A stretch of 64,000 nucleotides of DNA from contig NZ_CP041253.1 in assembly GCF_006575665.1 (NCBI RefSeq), positions 1,927,501-1,991,500 of the forward strand, in the 5' to 3' direction. Shown here one piece after another: positions 1-9,670 of the stretch. The notes beneath the pieces are model-generated. The model saw only the letters and a program-made list of their open reading frames with translations, ran no database searches and had not been told where the DNA came from. The translations under genes and the position numbers were made by a program. The DNA is from Echinicola soli. GTDB taxonomy: Bacteria > Bacteroidota > Bacteroidia > Cytophagales > Cyclobacteriaceae. How positions within the stretch are numbered: position 1 is the first letter of the stretch; every line of letters begins with the position of its first letter.

Positions 1-381
1 GGGCCGGTAAATGTTAGGGCGAAATCCTGGGCTTCCAACGAACGTGACCTACTGGTGATCAACAGTGGGATTTCTGGATACAATGTTGCCTACCGGGTTC
101 CTCAAGCACATTCTACCAAATATGATATTTATTGGAGGGCGGTAAACGATGATTACATTCCCCGAACCAATGAACAGCGGATCGCAATTGACTCAGTGGC
201 GAACGATTTATTTGGTTATCATGCGGTGGTGCCCAATACCTATGAGGAGGTCTTTGTGGGACAGCACGAAGTGCAGAATTATGGAGACCTCAGGCTGTTG
301 CTGACCTCATATACCAGTACGAGTAACGATTGGAATAGCATGGTGCTGGATTATATACGTTTGGTTCCGGTATTTGAATAA
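1..381 (+). CDS. C-terminal part of a surface protein upstream of susC (partial)
   Basis: The frame is open from base 1, so the gene starts before the window. About 126 residues are visible, ending in DYIRLVPVFE. The segment is rich in aromatic and beta-prone residues and looks like a beta-sandwich end domain of an exported protein. It ends 17 bases before the SusC start, so it is probably in the same operon. Proteins in this position next to SusC/SusD pairs are often surface glycan-binding or fasciclin-type lipoproteins. That assignment is a guess from context, because the N-terminus with any signal peptide or lipobox is missing. Confidence 0.55.
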   Translation, partial: GPVNVRAKSWASNERDLLVINSGISGYNVAYRVPQAHSTKYDIYWRAVNDDYIPRTNEQRIAIDSVANDLFGYHAVVPNTYEEVFVGQHEVQNYGDLRLLLTSYTSTSNDWNSMVLDYIRLVPVFE

Positions 382-398
382 ACCCAAAACAAGAAACG

Positions 399-3300
399 AT
401 GAAGCGAAAAAATATACAGAAATTTTGTACAGCGGTGCTGGCATTGCAAATGGGGTTTGCCGGTAGCTTATGGGCGCAGGAGGTAGAAGAGGTCAAGGTT
501 CAGCCCAACCAGCAGATGGAATACCTGATCGAAGAGGTCGCGGGTAAAGTGGTGTCCAAAAGGACAGGAGAATCCTTGGAGGGAGTTGCTGTATCCTACA
601 AAGACCTATCTTCGACTTTTACCAATTCGGCAGGCGAATTCAAATTGATGGTGCCTTCTTCTTCGGTGACCGTAGCCTTAAGAATTGGTGATAGACTTAT
701 CAAAGAATATCCCCTAAATGGAAGGACTACGGTTGACGTGGAATTAAGCGATCTGGAACTCGCCGGGGCGGGAAAGCAATTTGTCCAAATGGCATATGGG
801 GAACGTCCTTCAGCTCAAGTAACTGGTGCCATGAGTGCTGTTGACCTGACCGAATCGTGGAAAAACAAGGCAAATATGCCTGAAACTTCCATTCAGGGCA
901 CTGCTGCCGGGGTCAACATGATCCGGAGATCAGGTACTCCGGGGATGGGGGCAGATGTATTCATCAGGGGGCTAGGATCCCTGAATGCCAAGACTCAGCC
1001 TTTGGTGGTTGTGGATGGAATGATCTATGACATGAATGAGTATGATGGCTCTATCATTGAAGGGTATACCTCAAACCCGCTTTCCTTTATTGACATCAAG
1101 GACATCGATAAGGTGACTTTCATTAAGGACGGGGGGAGTATTTATGGTACCAAGGGAGCAAATGGTGTGATACTGATCACCACAACCAGGGCAAAAGACC
1201 TGACCACCAAAATTGATTTTTATACCTATGGTGGAGTGAATATAAAACCAAAGAACCTTCCGGTAATGGAGGCGGGTGAATTCCGCCCCTATTTTACACA
1301 GATGTTAGCCAGTAGCGGTTTACACGCCAATGAAGTTATCAATTATCGGTACTTGAACGATGATCCTGATACCTTGGGCTACTATAATTACCACAATAAT
1401 ACTGACTGGCAGAATCAGGTGATGAACACCACTTATGATCAGAATTACTTTGTCAAAGTGACGGGGGGAGATAATATTGCCAGTTATGCGCTCTCTGTGG
1501 GACACCTGAAAAGCGAAAGTGTGATGAAGGGAGATGATTTTTCCCGTACCAATATGCGGTTCAATGCTGATTTTCAAATTACCGAAAAGCTGACGGCAGG
1601 TACAAATGTGTCTTTTTCCTATGCAGTGAACAATCTCCATAAATATGGATATGGTGTAGAAAATATCAGTCCATTGAACCTGGGGCTAATAAAGGCTCCT
1701 TTTCTGGCTCCCAATATTTATGATGAAGCAGGGGTGCTATCTCCCAATTTATATGATGTGGACAGCATGGGAATCAGTAATCCCAGTGCTGTGGTGGAGA
1801 ACATGCAAGGTGAAAATAGACGTTACCGGTTTTTTGGCTCCTATAATGCTAGATATGAATTTAACGATCATTTCAGCATACAGTCGTTATTTGGCCTGAC
1901 CATTGACAAGAACCGGGAATCTTTCTTCATACCGGATCTCGGGACCCCTGAGGAAGAGGGAACCAATGCCCTGGTGAGAAACCAGATAGGCGGGCAGGTG
2001 TCGCGTGTATTTAGCTCATATAGTGATTCCCGTTTTGATTACACGAATACGTTTGGGTTTGCCCATAACCTTAACGTGGGCCTTGGATTCCGGTATAATA
2101 AGAATAAGTTGGAAGAGGACAGTGGTTACGCTTTTAACTCTGGCACGGATGACCTGATCACCTTAGGTTCTGGTGTGGTTACCCTGAATGAGTCCTATGC
2201 CAATGTCGGAGACTGGATTTGGATGAGCTATTATGCTGATGTCACCTACAATTTTCTCGAAAAGTATTATCTGGATGTGACCATGTCCGTGGATGGATCT
2301 TCGCGGTTTGGAAAAGATGCTGAAGGCGGAATAGGCCTGTTTGGCCATCGGTTTGGTGTTTTTCCATCCGTAAAAGGAGCTTGGTTGGTTTCTTCCGAAG
2401 ACTTTATGCGTAACAGTCCTTTGGATTTGCTGAAATTAAGGTTGAGCTATAGCCAAACTGGTAATGATGGTATTGGAGACTATAGGTATTTACAGACTTA
2501 CCAAGGAAGTAATGTCATTGCGAACCAAGGACTAGTAAGGGCCAATCTTGCCAACACGGCCATACAGTGGGAAACGAACACAAAATTGAATGCAGGTGTG
2601 GATCTGGCCACGGCAAATAGCATTTTTGCATTTAGTGTGGATATTTACCAAAACACGGTCAGTGATATGCTGACCTATCAACCATTGAAGACCACGATCG
2701 GGCTGGACTATTTCTTGGCCAATGGTGGTGAAATGGTCAATACCGGTGTGGACTTGGGGCTCTCTGCCAGAGTCCTTGACCAGGATGTAAAACTGACCTT
2801 GGCCGCACAAGTGGGCACCTATAAAAATGAAGTAAAGGAATTGCCATACGATCAGCGCACCACCCAAGTGGCAGGAGGTGAAGTGATCACCAAGGTGGGC
2901 GAGTCAGCTTCCATGTTTTACGGCTATCAGACCGAGGGCGTGTACAGCACTTCGGAAGAAGCCAGTACAGCAGGACTTATGACGACTTTGCCGGACGGTA
3001 CATTGGAAGCATTTGGCGCAGGTGATGTGAAGTTTGTGGATCAAAACAATGATAATGTCATCGACGAAAATGACAGGACGATCATTGGTGATCCAAATCC
3101 AGATTTTTATGGTGGTTTTTCGGCCCATGCAGAATATAAGCGGTTTACCTTTGATGCAGCCTTTTCCTTTAGCGTTGGAAACGATCTCTATAACTATGTA
3201 AGACAGCAAATGGAAAGCATGTCTGGTTATGAAAATCAACTGACAAGTGTCAGAAACAGGTGGCGGACTGAAGGCCAGCAAACCAATATGCCCCGCTTGG

Positions 3301-3587
3301 CCTATGGTGATCCCATGGGCAACAGCCGCTTTTCCGATCGCTGGGTCGAAGATGGTTCTTATCTCCGACTGAAGACCCTCAGTGTGAATTATGCAATACC
3401 CGTCGATGGCAAGATCGTGAAGAAGATTGATGTGTATGCTTCGGGCCAAAACCTCTTGACCATTACCAATTATCTGGGCCATGACCCGGAGTTTAGCTAT
3501 ACCAGTAGCGTGTTTGGACAAGGGGTAGACATGGGGCTTCCCCCACAGTTTGCAAGTGTAATGTTGGGGCTTAAAATTGGGCTGTAA
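399..3587 (+). CDS. SusC/RagA-family TonB-dependent outer-membrane receptor
   Basis: This 1062-residue protein has the SusC layout. A signal peptide ends near WAQ (about residue 27). A carboxypeptidase-regulatory-like beta domain follows (about 48-115, GKVVSKRTGESLEGVAV). Then come a plug domain with the SusC signature IYGTKGANGVILIT (about 248-262) and a long beta-barrel ending in a hydrophobic strand (MLGLKIGL). Such proteins import oligosaccharides with energy from TonB, paired with a SusD lid. The SusD gene follows almost directly. Lying at the head of a row of rhamnogalacturonan enzymes, it most likely takes up RG-I fragments; the substrate is inferred from neighbours only. Confidence 0.95.
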   Translation: MKRKNIQKFCTAVLALQMGFAGSLWAQEVEEVKVQPNQQMEYLIEEVAGKVVSKRTGESLEGVAVSYKDLSSTFTNSAGEFKLMVPSSSVTVALRIGDRLIKEYPLNGRTTVDVELSDLELAGAGKQFVQMAYGERPSAQVTGAMSAVDLTESWKNKANMPETSIQGTAAGVNMIRRSGTPGMGADVFIRGLGSLNAKTQPLVVVDGMIYDMNEYDGSIIEGYTSNPLSFIDIKDIDKVTFIKDGGSIYGTKGANGVILITTTRAKDLTTKIDFYTYGGVNIKPKNLPVMEAGEFRPYFTQMLASSGLHANEVINYRYLNDDPDTLGYYNYHNNTDWQNQVMNTTYDQNYFVKVTGGDNIASYALSVGHLKSESVMKGDDFSRTNMRFNADFQITEKLTAGTNVSFSYAVNNLHKYGYGVENISPLNLGLIKAPFLAPNIYDEAGVLSPNLYDVDSMGISNPSAVVENMQGENRRYRFFGSYNARYEFNDHFSIQSLFGLTIDKNRESFFIPDLGTPEEEGTNALVRNQIGGQVSRVFSSYSDSRFDYTNTFGFAHNLNVGLGFRYNKNKLEEDSGYAFNSGTDDLITLGSGVVTLNESYANVGDWIWMSYYADVTYNFLEKYYLDVTMSVDGSSRFGKDAEGGIGLFGHRFGVFPSVKGAWLVSSEDFMRNSPLDLLKLRLSYSQTGNDGIGDYRYLQTYQGSNVIANQGLVRANLANTAIQWETNTKLNAGVDLATANSIFAFSVDIYQNTVSDMLTYQPLKTTIGLDYFLANGGEMVNTGVDLGLSARVLDQDVKLTLAAQVGTYKNEVKELPYDQRTTQVAGGEVITKVGESASMFYGYQTEGVYSTSEEASTAGLMTTLPDGTLEAFGAGDVKFVDQNNDNVIDENDRTIIGDPNPDFYGGFSAHAEYKRFTFDAAFSFSVGNDLYNYVRQQMESMSGYENQLTSVRNRWRTEGQQTNMPRLAYGDPMGNSRFSDRWVEDGSYLRLKTLSVNYAIPVDGKIVKKIDVYASGQNLLTITNYLGHDPEFSYTSSVFGQGVDMGLPPQFASVMLGLKIGL

Positions 3588-3625
3588 TCATGGGAAATTT
3601 ATCAAGAATTCTAAATGGAGGAAAC

Positions 3626-5404
3626 ATGAAATTGAAACATATTCCTGTTAAAAAATATTTGGGTATGGCATTGTTGGGACTTGGGCTCTGCTCATGTTCG
3701 GGAATGCTGGAAGTGGAACCTGTCACTGAGCTGAACAAAGACAACTATTATCAAAATGAATTTGATGCGGATGCCGCCGTGATCGGTGTGTATGGCGAAT
3801 TTCTGAAGCTGGCAGAGTACTATGTCGTGCTTAATGAAGTAAGGGCCGACCTGATGGAGCCTACATTTATGGCAGATCAAAGTCTGATTGATCTAAGTAA
3901 CCATAGCGTAGTAGCATCCGATGATAATAAATATGCTGATCCCAAGCCTTTTTATAGGGTGATTTTGAACTGCAATGAGGTATTGGAAGGGTTGCGGAAA
4001 ATGCGGGATGAAAATAGGATTACCGAAGAGCAGTTTAGCCAGCGGTATTCCGATGTCGGAGCGGTAAGGTCTTGGGTTTATCTCCAGTTGGGCATCCATT
4101 TCGGAGAAGTACCCTATGTGACTGAGAGCATAGTATCCATTAATGATGTCAATAACCCTGCATTGTTCCCGCAACTGGCCTTGCCCGAATTGATTGATGA
4201 GCTCATCAAATTTATGGAGAGTCTTCCCTATCTTGATAGATATCCATCTAATATCGGATTGGTAGGCACATCCAATGGATATGATGTCAGCAGGTTTTTT
4301 ATACCCAAAAGGGGACTATTAGGAGAACTGTATTTGTGGAATGGTAATTACACGCAAGCAGCGGAAATGTACCGTTACATTATGGAAACGGCGTCAAGAG
4401 ATTTTTCTGCAGGAGGAGAATATTATAATAACCTAAGAATAGGATGGGGGGGGTCAGGTGATTTTGATATGCGGTATGATAAAGAAAACGATATCAGAAC
4501 ATTGGTAAATTCTCCCAGTGCAGGTTGGAAACATATATTCGGTATTGGGTCAGGAGAACGATATGAAAAACAAGTGTGGACTTGGGTGATACATTATGAT
4601 AGTGATTTTGCTCCTGAATATCCTTTTGTCCGTCTTTTTTCAAATTCCGGTAGAGGAGAGTACCAATTAATGCCATCCAAATCCATTTTGGAAATGTGGA
4701 AAAGCGAGACGCAATGGAATGATTTTGAGTTTGATGCCAGAGGGATGTTGTCCACTGAAAACTGGGGAACGACAGATCCAGAGATAGGGAAATACACGGT
4801 ACGGTATGATCCGGTTACGGAACCTTTGAAAGAAGGAGGTAAATGGTTCTTGGAGAGAGCGGCTTCTGTCCATTTGAAATTTGCCGAAGCAGCCAATCGT
4901 GATGATTTGGACAGTATTAGTAAACTGTCAAGGGCTTTAATAAACGAAGGCATTCCTGGTGCTTATCGTCCTGAGGACTTTTCAGGAGACGATGTTACCG
5001 AAATTATGAATACCCTGTTTTACCCTTATCCCTACGATTTTGATGGCAGACAGGGTAATTTCCCCTACTATCGCGGGCCTTGGTACCGTCATATTGGAAT
5101 AAGAGGAAGAGCTTATTTACCTCCGAAACAATTACCGGAAGAAATCACATCAGAACAAGAAGAAAAAGAGTGGACAGAAGACCTTATCATCGATGAAATG
5201 GCCAAAGAACTGGCCTTTGAAGGTCATCGCTGGCCACAATTGTTGCGGATTGCGATGCGTAGAAACGATCCATCGGTTTTGGCCGACAGGGTCTATGATA
5301 AAATGTCCAAGTCCAATAACCCGGAAACGGTAGGCAGAGCAGCAGGTGTAAGGGCAAAATTAATGGCCGGTGACTGGTTTTTACCTTTTCATTGGGAGGA
5401 GTAG
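3626..5404 (+). CDS. SusD/RagB-family glycan-binding lipoprotein
   Basis: The product (592 residues from this start) is a SusD-like outer-membrane lipoprotein that caps the SusC just upstream. The signal peptide ends in a lipobox (LGLCSCSG), followed by the usual VEPVTELNKDNYYQNEFDA opening and TPR-like helices. The C-terminal block FEGHRWPQLLRIAMR is typical of the family. An in-frame ATG lies at 3590, only 2 bases after the susC stop. The ATG at 3626 is preferred because it gives a compact lipoprotein signal and has a GGAGG just upstream. Ligand is probably a pectin fragment, by context. Confidence 0.93.
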   Translation: MKLKHIPVKKYLGMALLGLGLCSCSGMLEVEPVTELNKDNYYQNEFDADAAVIGVYGEFLKLAEYYVVLNEVRADLMEPTFMADQSLIDLSNHSVVASDDNKYADPKPFYRVILNCNEVLEGLRKMRDENRITEEQFSQRYSDVGAVRSWVYLQLGIHFGEVPYVTESIVSINDVNNPALFPQLALPELIDELIKFMESLPYLDRYPSNIGLVGTSNGYDVSRFFIPKRGLLGELYLWNGNYTQAAEMYRYIMETASRDFSAGGEYYNNLRIGWGGSGDFDMRYDKENDIRTLVNSPSAGWKHIFGIGSGERYEKQVWTWVIHYDSDFAPEYPFVRLFSNSGRGEYQLMPSKSILEMWKSETQWNDFEFDARGMLSTENWGTTDPEIGKYTVRYDPVTEPLKEGGKWFLERAASVHLKFAEAANRDDLDSISKLSRALINEGIPGAYRPEDFSGDDVTEIMNTLFYPYPYDFDGRQGNFPYYRGPWYRHIGIRGRAYLPPKQLPEEITSEQEEKEWTEDLIIDEMAKELAFEGHRWPQLLRIAMRRNDPSVLADRVYDKMSKSNNPETVGRAAGVRAKLMAGDWFLPFHWEE

Positions 5405-5676
5405 AAGGCTCAGGCAGAAAGTGGTGAGTATGAAAGCCTGATGAGGTTGTTTTATCGCCCAAGAATCCCTTTTGGGATAAGCTGTCATTCCGACGAAGGA
5501 GGAATCTCTCTCATACAACAGATACTGATTGACGAGATAGCCTCTTAATACTAAAGGTTAAGTAAAATGAAAAACATAAAAATGTATACAAAATAAATAT
5601 AAATATTTTGCGCGCTCGTTTGTACTGTAAGTGGAAAGCGTTATATTAAGCCAATATTAACAATCGCCCCAAAAAG
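5405..5676 (+). other. Intergenic spacer with repeat remnant and likely promoter
   Basis: After the SusD stop there is a fragment of the dispersed chromosomal repeat (CTGTCATTCCGACGAAG around 5482-5498, then GGAATCTC). From about 5560 the DNA becomes very AT-rich, which fits a promoter for the small ORF and PL11 gene downstream. I could not fit the Bacteroidota -33/-7 consensus convincingly. Confidence 0.4.
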
Positions 5677-5853
5677 ATGAAAAAGTTCGTTAATCTAAGA
5701 GGAAAATCCGGCCTTAGCTGGAAGGTTAAGTTACTGGTTTATTTGGCTACGATATTACTGTGTGTCTTGGCGGCAAATTTCCGTCCCGAGATACAACACT
5801 TTACAGGAAATCATCAAGATATGAATGTTGAAATTTCCACCATTGAAGAATAA
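5677..5853 (+). CDS. Small putative membrane protein (58 aa)
   Basis: ATG at 5677 opens a 58-codon frame that ends in TAA at 5851-5853, 3 bases before the PL11 start codon. The product begins with a basic stretch (MKKFVNLRGKSGLSWKVK). It continues with one hydrophobic segment (LLVYLATILLCVLAANF, about residues 19-35) and ends in an acidic tail. This is the shape of a single-pass inner-membrane protein or an uncleaved signal anchor. The tight spacing suggests co-transcription and perhaps translational coupling with the lyase. No family recognised. It could be a chance frame, but the N-basic/hydrophobic/acidic layout and ATG-rich A context favour a real gene. Confidence 0.55.
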   Translation: MKKFVNLRGKSGLSWKVKLLVYLATILLCVLAANFRPEIQHFTGNHQDMNVEISTIEE

Positions 5854-5856
5854 ACC

Positions 5857-7740
5857 ATGTTAACCAACTTATTAAAAAACGGCAAGGTACTACACCTTGC
5901 CGTTCTACTTTCATTCACTTGTATTTCATTTTCCACATCTGCCCAAAACCTACGGCAGATGGAAGCCCTGGACAGGGGGCTAGTGGCTATACCCACTGAA
6001 GAGGGAGGGAACTTTGTCAGCTGGCGGGTGCTTGGCACAGAACCGGAAGATATCAGCTTTAACCTTTACCGGGTTACGGCATCAGATGATCATAAAAAAC
6101 TTAATCCCATCCCATTGACCAAGTCCAGCAGTTTTTTGGATAAAGCAGCTACCGGAAAGGATGTTTCCTATGAAGTAAGAGCTGTCATTGATGGCGAAGA
6201 GCAGCAAGGAACAAACCCTGCCGCTGTATGGAAAGAAGACTACCTGTCTATCTCCCTCCAAACCCCCGAAGGCTATATGCCCAATGATGCTTCCGTGGGG
6301 GACCTGAATGGAGACGGTCAATACGAAATCGTCCTGCATCAGGCGGGCAAAACACACGATAATTCCCATAAGGGCTTAACTGACCCGCCTATCCTGCAGG
6401 CCTACACGCTAGAGGGAGAAATGCTATGGGAAATCAATTTGGGCAAGAACATCAGAGATGGTGCCCACTACACGCAGTTTATGGTCTACGACCTGGATGG
6501 CGACGGCAAGGCAGAGGTGGCCTGTAAAACCGCAGATGGCACCACTGACGGCGTAGGGAGTGTAATAGGAGATCCGGAAGCCGATTGGCGTAATGCAGAT
6601 GGCTATATACTGGAAGGACCGGAATTCCTGACGATTTTTGATGGCCAAACGGGCAAAGCATTGGCGACCACTGATTATATTCCTGCAAGATATCCCGGAA
6701 AATTACACCCCACCACAGAAGAACTCAAATCCCTTTGGGGTGATGGCTATGGCAATCGTATGGATCGGTTTCTGGCAGGGATTGCCTATCTGGACGGGGA
6801 GCGGCCGAGCCTGATCATGACACGGGGATATTATACCCGGTCAGTCCTTGCTGCCTGGAACTGGCGGGATGGGGAATTGACCGAAGTGTGGACCTTTGAC
6901 AGTGAAGATGGGGATCCTGACCATAAAGCCTATAGCGGCCAGGGGTACCACAGCCTTTCCGTAGGAGATATTGATGAAGACGGCAAAGATGAGATTGTCT
7001 TTGGTGCCATGGCCATTGATGATGATGGTACCGGCATTTACAGCACAGGTTTGGGGCATGGAGATGCACTTCACCTATCAGATATCGATCCGGAGCGTCC
7101 GGGGATGGAGGTCTTTGGCATTCATGAACATGCCAGGCACGAGCATGGAACGAATTTACGAGACGCAGCTACCGGCGAGATCATTTGGTCTTACCCTTCC
7201 CCTGATGTTGGACGTGGTTTGGCCATCGATATAGATCCGCGGTACCAAGGGTACGAATGCTGGGCTTCAGGAGATGGGCTGCATGGCCTCTGGAATGTAA
7301 AAGGTGAAATGATTTCCGAAAACAAACCCCGCTCCTGCAATATGGGCATCTGGTGGGACGGCGACCTGTTGCGTGAAATACTCAATGGAGTGGATATCGA
7401 CAAATGGGATTTTGAGAATGCGCAGTCCGAACGGATATTTACCGGTGAGGATTTCAAAATGGCTAAAAACAACGGCACCAAATCCAATCCGGCACTTTGT
7501 GCGGATATCTTTGGAGACTGGCGGGAAGAGTTGATTGGAAGGACAGCTGATGGAAGTGAATTGAGAATTTTCAGCACAACTATCCCTACGGAATACCGCT
7601 TTTATACGTTGATGCATGATCCAGTGTATCGCCTGAGCATTGCCTGGCAGAACGTGGCGTATAACCAGCCGGCCCACACGGGATTTTACCTGGGAGCCGG
7701 CATGGCCAAACCGCCAAAGCCAAGGATTCGTACTAAGTAG
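5857..7740 (+). CDS. Rhamnogalacturonan lyase, polysaccharide lyase family 11 (YesW/YesX-like)
   Basis: This 627-residue secreted protein (signal peptide to about residue 29, TSAQ) cleaves the rhamnose-galacturonate backbone of rhamnogalacturonan I by beta-elimination. An N-terminal Fn3-like domain (about 31-125) precedes an eight-bladed propeller. The propeller carries repeated calcium-binding loops: DLNGDGQYE (149-157), DLDGDGKAE (212-220) and DIDEDGKDE (about 370). Further PL11 blocks are ACKTADGTTDG, GDGYGNRMDRFLAG and FGDWREELIGR. Length matches the family. It defines the locus as RG-I-directed. Whether it is endo- (YesW type) or exo-acting (YesX type) cannot be told by eye. Confidence 0.93.
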   Translation: MLTNLLKNGKVLHLAVLLSFTCISFSTSAQNLRQMEALDRGLVAIPTEEGGNFVSWRVLGTEPEDISFNLYRVTASDDHKKLNPIPLTKSSSFLDKAATGKDVSYEVRAVIDGEEQQGTNPAAVWKEDYLSISLQTPEGYMPNDASVGDLNGDGQYEIVLHQAGKTHDNSHKGLTDPPILQAYTLEGEMLWEINLGKNIRDGAHYTQFMVYDLDGDGKAEVACKTADGTTDGVGSVIGDPEADWRNADGYILEGPEFLTIFDGQTGKALATTDYIPARYPGKLHPTTEELKSLWGDGYGNRMDRFLAGIAYLDGERPSLIMTRGYYTRSVLAAWNWRDGELTEVWTFDSEDGDPDHKAYSGQGYHSLSVGDIDEDGKDEIVFGAMAIDDDGTGIYSTGLGHGDALHLSDIDPERPGMEVFGIHEHARHEHGTNLRDAATGEIIWSYPSPDVGRGLAIDIDPRYQGYECWASGDGLHGLWNVKGEMISENKPRSCNMGIWWDGDLLREILNGVDIDKWDFENAQSERIFTGEDFKMAKNNGTKSNPALCADIFGDWREELIGRTADGSELRIFSTTIPTEYRFYTLMHDPVYRLSIAWQNVAYNQPAHTGFYLGAGMAKPPKPRIRTK

Positions 7741-8312
7741 CTGGTTTTAAGTATCAAGAAATGAGACTTGAGACTTAAGAAATTCCTCCCCGCCGCGGCG
7801 GAAGAAATCCGAAATTCGCTTAGCTTAATAACATTGGGGGAGGCCAGGAGAGGTAGATCGTAGAAAAGAGCAAAGTAAAAATGCAGATAGCAAAAATATA
7901 AGGTTGAGTCGGGAGACACAGTCTTAGCGTTGTCCTGCCGTCTCTGACGCGGGACAATGCTAAGACCTGGTCGTTACCGGTTCTCTGCCCCAGCACTATC
8001 GTACATTGAGTCTCTGACTCAATAAAGCCCCCAATCTTCCAATTTTACAATCTTCTAATTCTAAACAGACCATGACAGACCAGAAGAGTTTGGTCATCAA
8101 TTATGCGTACTTTAAACCTGAAATATGCATTAGCCTATTTATTACGACCTGAAACTACTTTAAAATCAGACGCTTTGCTTTAGTTTTCAACATTACCATA
8201 GCGGTGCTATGTTTCTGTCTCCAAACTAACTGATTTTCTTGCATTTTCAGGCCTCATTACAATTCCTAATGCATAATCCAAATTAAACCGGAATTTAAAC
8301 AAAACAGACATC
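7741..8312. repeat. Gene-free 572-bp spacer packed with dispersed repeats
   Basis: No convincing gene lies here. Three repeat types are stacked. First is a post-stop element (TAAGTATCAAGAAATGAGAC near 7748) and a GC-rich piece (CTCCCCGCCGCGGCGG, 7786-7801). Second is a 41-bp sequence at 7877-7917 that recurs exactly at 23559-23599, with similarity continuing for about 100 bp more. Third is a roughly 100-bp element (8145-8243) whose inverted copy lies at 63302-63422. The promoter of the DUF4861 gene must lie in the last 70 bases. Confidence 0.75.
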
Positions 8313-9602
8313 ATGAAACATTCTTTTTGGTTCGTTGGCTCGGCGGTTTTATTGGCTTGTGCCTGTAGTCCTGCACGGAAGGAGGAAAAACCGTTGCAAT
8401 TCACCGTTAACAATCAAGTGTCTCTGGCATTGACCGATAAGCCAGTGGCGATCAAAAAGGGAGATATTCCTGGTTTGGAAGCGCATGGGGGTAAATTGCC
8501 CTTGGTCATTGCAGCAGGAGATACCATTGCTTCCCAGTGGGATGATACAGATGGTGATGGAAAGTGGGACGAGTTGTTTTTTGTCACTGACCTGGGAGCA
8601 AACGACTCCAAAACATTTACCCTGGGCTGGGCTGAGGAGGCACCTGAATTTACGCCTCGTACCAGTGTGCGATTTGGTAAGCGTGAAGGAGCCGACATCC
8701 CGGTACATCCGGCATTGGGCGATACCCTTCCGGCAGATGGGCTCCCAAAGAGCGTAGGCTATCAGCCCTATCAAACGGACGGTCCTAGCTGGGAAAATGA
8801 TAAAGTAGGTTTCAGACACTATTTTGATGGCCGAAATGCCAAAGACCTCTTTGGCAAGAAAACATCAGCCATGAGCCCGGAAGATGTCGGCATCAATGCG
8901 GATGGGGCGGTAGAAGATAACTACCACGTAATGCACGACTGGGGCAGGGACATCCTGGCCGTTGGGAATTCGGTCGGCCTGGGTGGTGTATCCCTGATGA
9001 TAGCTGATGAGCCAGCCAGATTGGGCGTCACCGTAGATGATGCAATCAATAATGTAGAAGAAAGTATTTTCCAGATCGTAAAGGAAGGCCCTGTCCGTTC
9101 TGTAATCCAGTACAACTATAACAACTGGCAAACCCATGACCGCAGCTATGATGTACAGGAAGTAAGCACCATTTGGCCGGGCATGTATGCCTATAAAAAT
9201 GCCGTTTCGGTAGATGGCCTTCAAGGAGACGAGACCCTGTTGGTCGGCTTGGTCAATATCAATAATGACCATGAACTGAGTGAAATAGAAGTAAATGACG
9301 AGTGGGTGGTATTGCTTACCCATGATCAGCAGAGTTATGAAAAGGAATGGTGGCTGGGCATGGCACTGATCCTGCCAAAATCAGTCTATCAGGGCTATAC
9401 AGAAGCACCGCAAGAAGGTCCGCTTTCCAAAACGTATTTGGCAAAGGTTTCTATTGAAGAAGGCAAATCCGTGGAATATTTCGCCGCTGCCGGATGGGAG
9501 CTGTCCGACGAGCAGTTTTCCGACAGGCAATATTTTACCGATTACATCACCAATCTGGTGGAACAACTCAGTGCCGAGGTTAGGGTGAATTGGGAGGAGT
9601 AA
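8313..9602 (+). CDS. DUF4861 domain lipoprotein
   Basis: The 429-residue product has a lipoprotein signal (LLACACSP, Cys near residue 17) and a DUF4861-type body. The opening is FTVNNQVSLALTDKPVAI, then GDTIASQWDDTDGDGKWDELFF and LGWAEEAPEF. The centre holds many Asp/His/Trp (YHVMHDWGRDILAVGNS). Members of this family recur in pectin loci beside polysaccharide lyases. Their biochemical role is not settled as far as I know; a carbohydrate-active beta-sandwich enzyme is plausible. It sits 68 bases before the DUF6250 gene, so these two are probably co-transcribed. Confidence 0.8.
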   Translation: MKHSFWFVGSAVLLACACSPARKEEKPLQFTVNNQVSLALTDKPVAIKKGDIPGLEAHGGKLPLVIAAGDTIASQWDDTDGDGKWDELFFVTDLGANDSKTFTLGWAEEAPEFTPRTSVRFGKREGADIPVHPALGDTLPADGLPKSVGYQPYQTDGPSWENDKVGFRHYFDGRNAKDLFGKKTSAMSPEDVGINADGAVEDNYHVMHDWGRDILAVGNSVGLGGVSLMIADEPARLGVTVDDAINNVEESIFQIVKEGPVRSVIQYNYNNWQTHDRSYDVQEVSTIWPGMYAYKNAVSVDGLQGDETLLVGLVNINNDHELSEIEVNDEWVVLLTHDQQSYEKEWWLGMALILPKSVYQGYTEAPQEGPLSKTYLAKVSIEEGKSVEYFAAAGWELSDEQFSDRQYFTDYITNLVEQLSAEVRVNWEE

Positions 9603-9670
9603 AACAGGGCTGTTTGCAATGGACGACTAAATCGAACAAAATCTGCATAACGCATTAAAATGGTTATTAA

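Noticed and set aside
2904..3521. 205-codon minus-strand frame inside the first SusC
   Set aside because: Shadow of the SusC barrel; no start context or domain.
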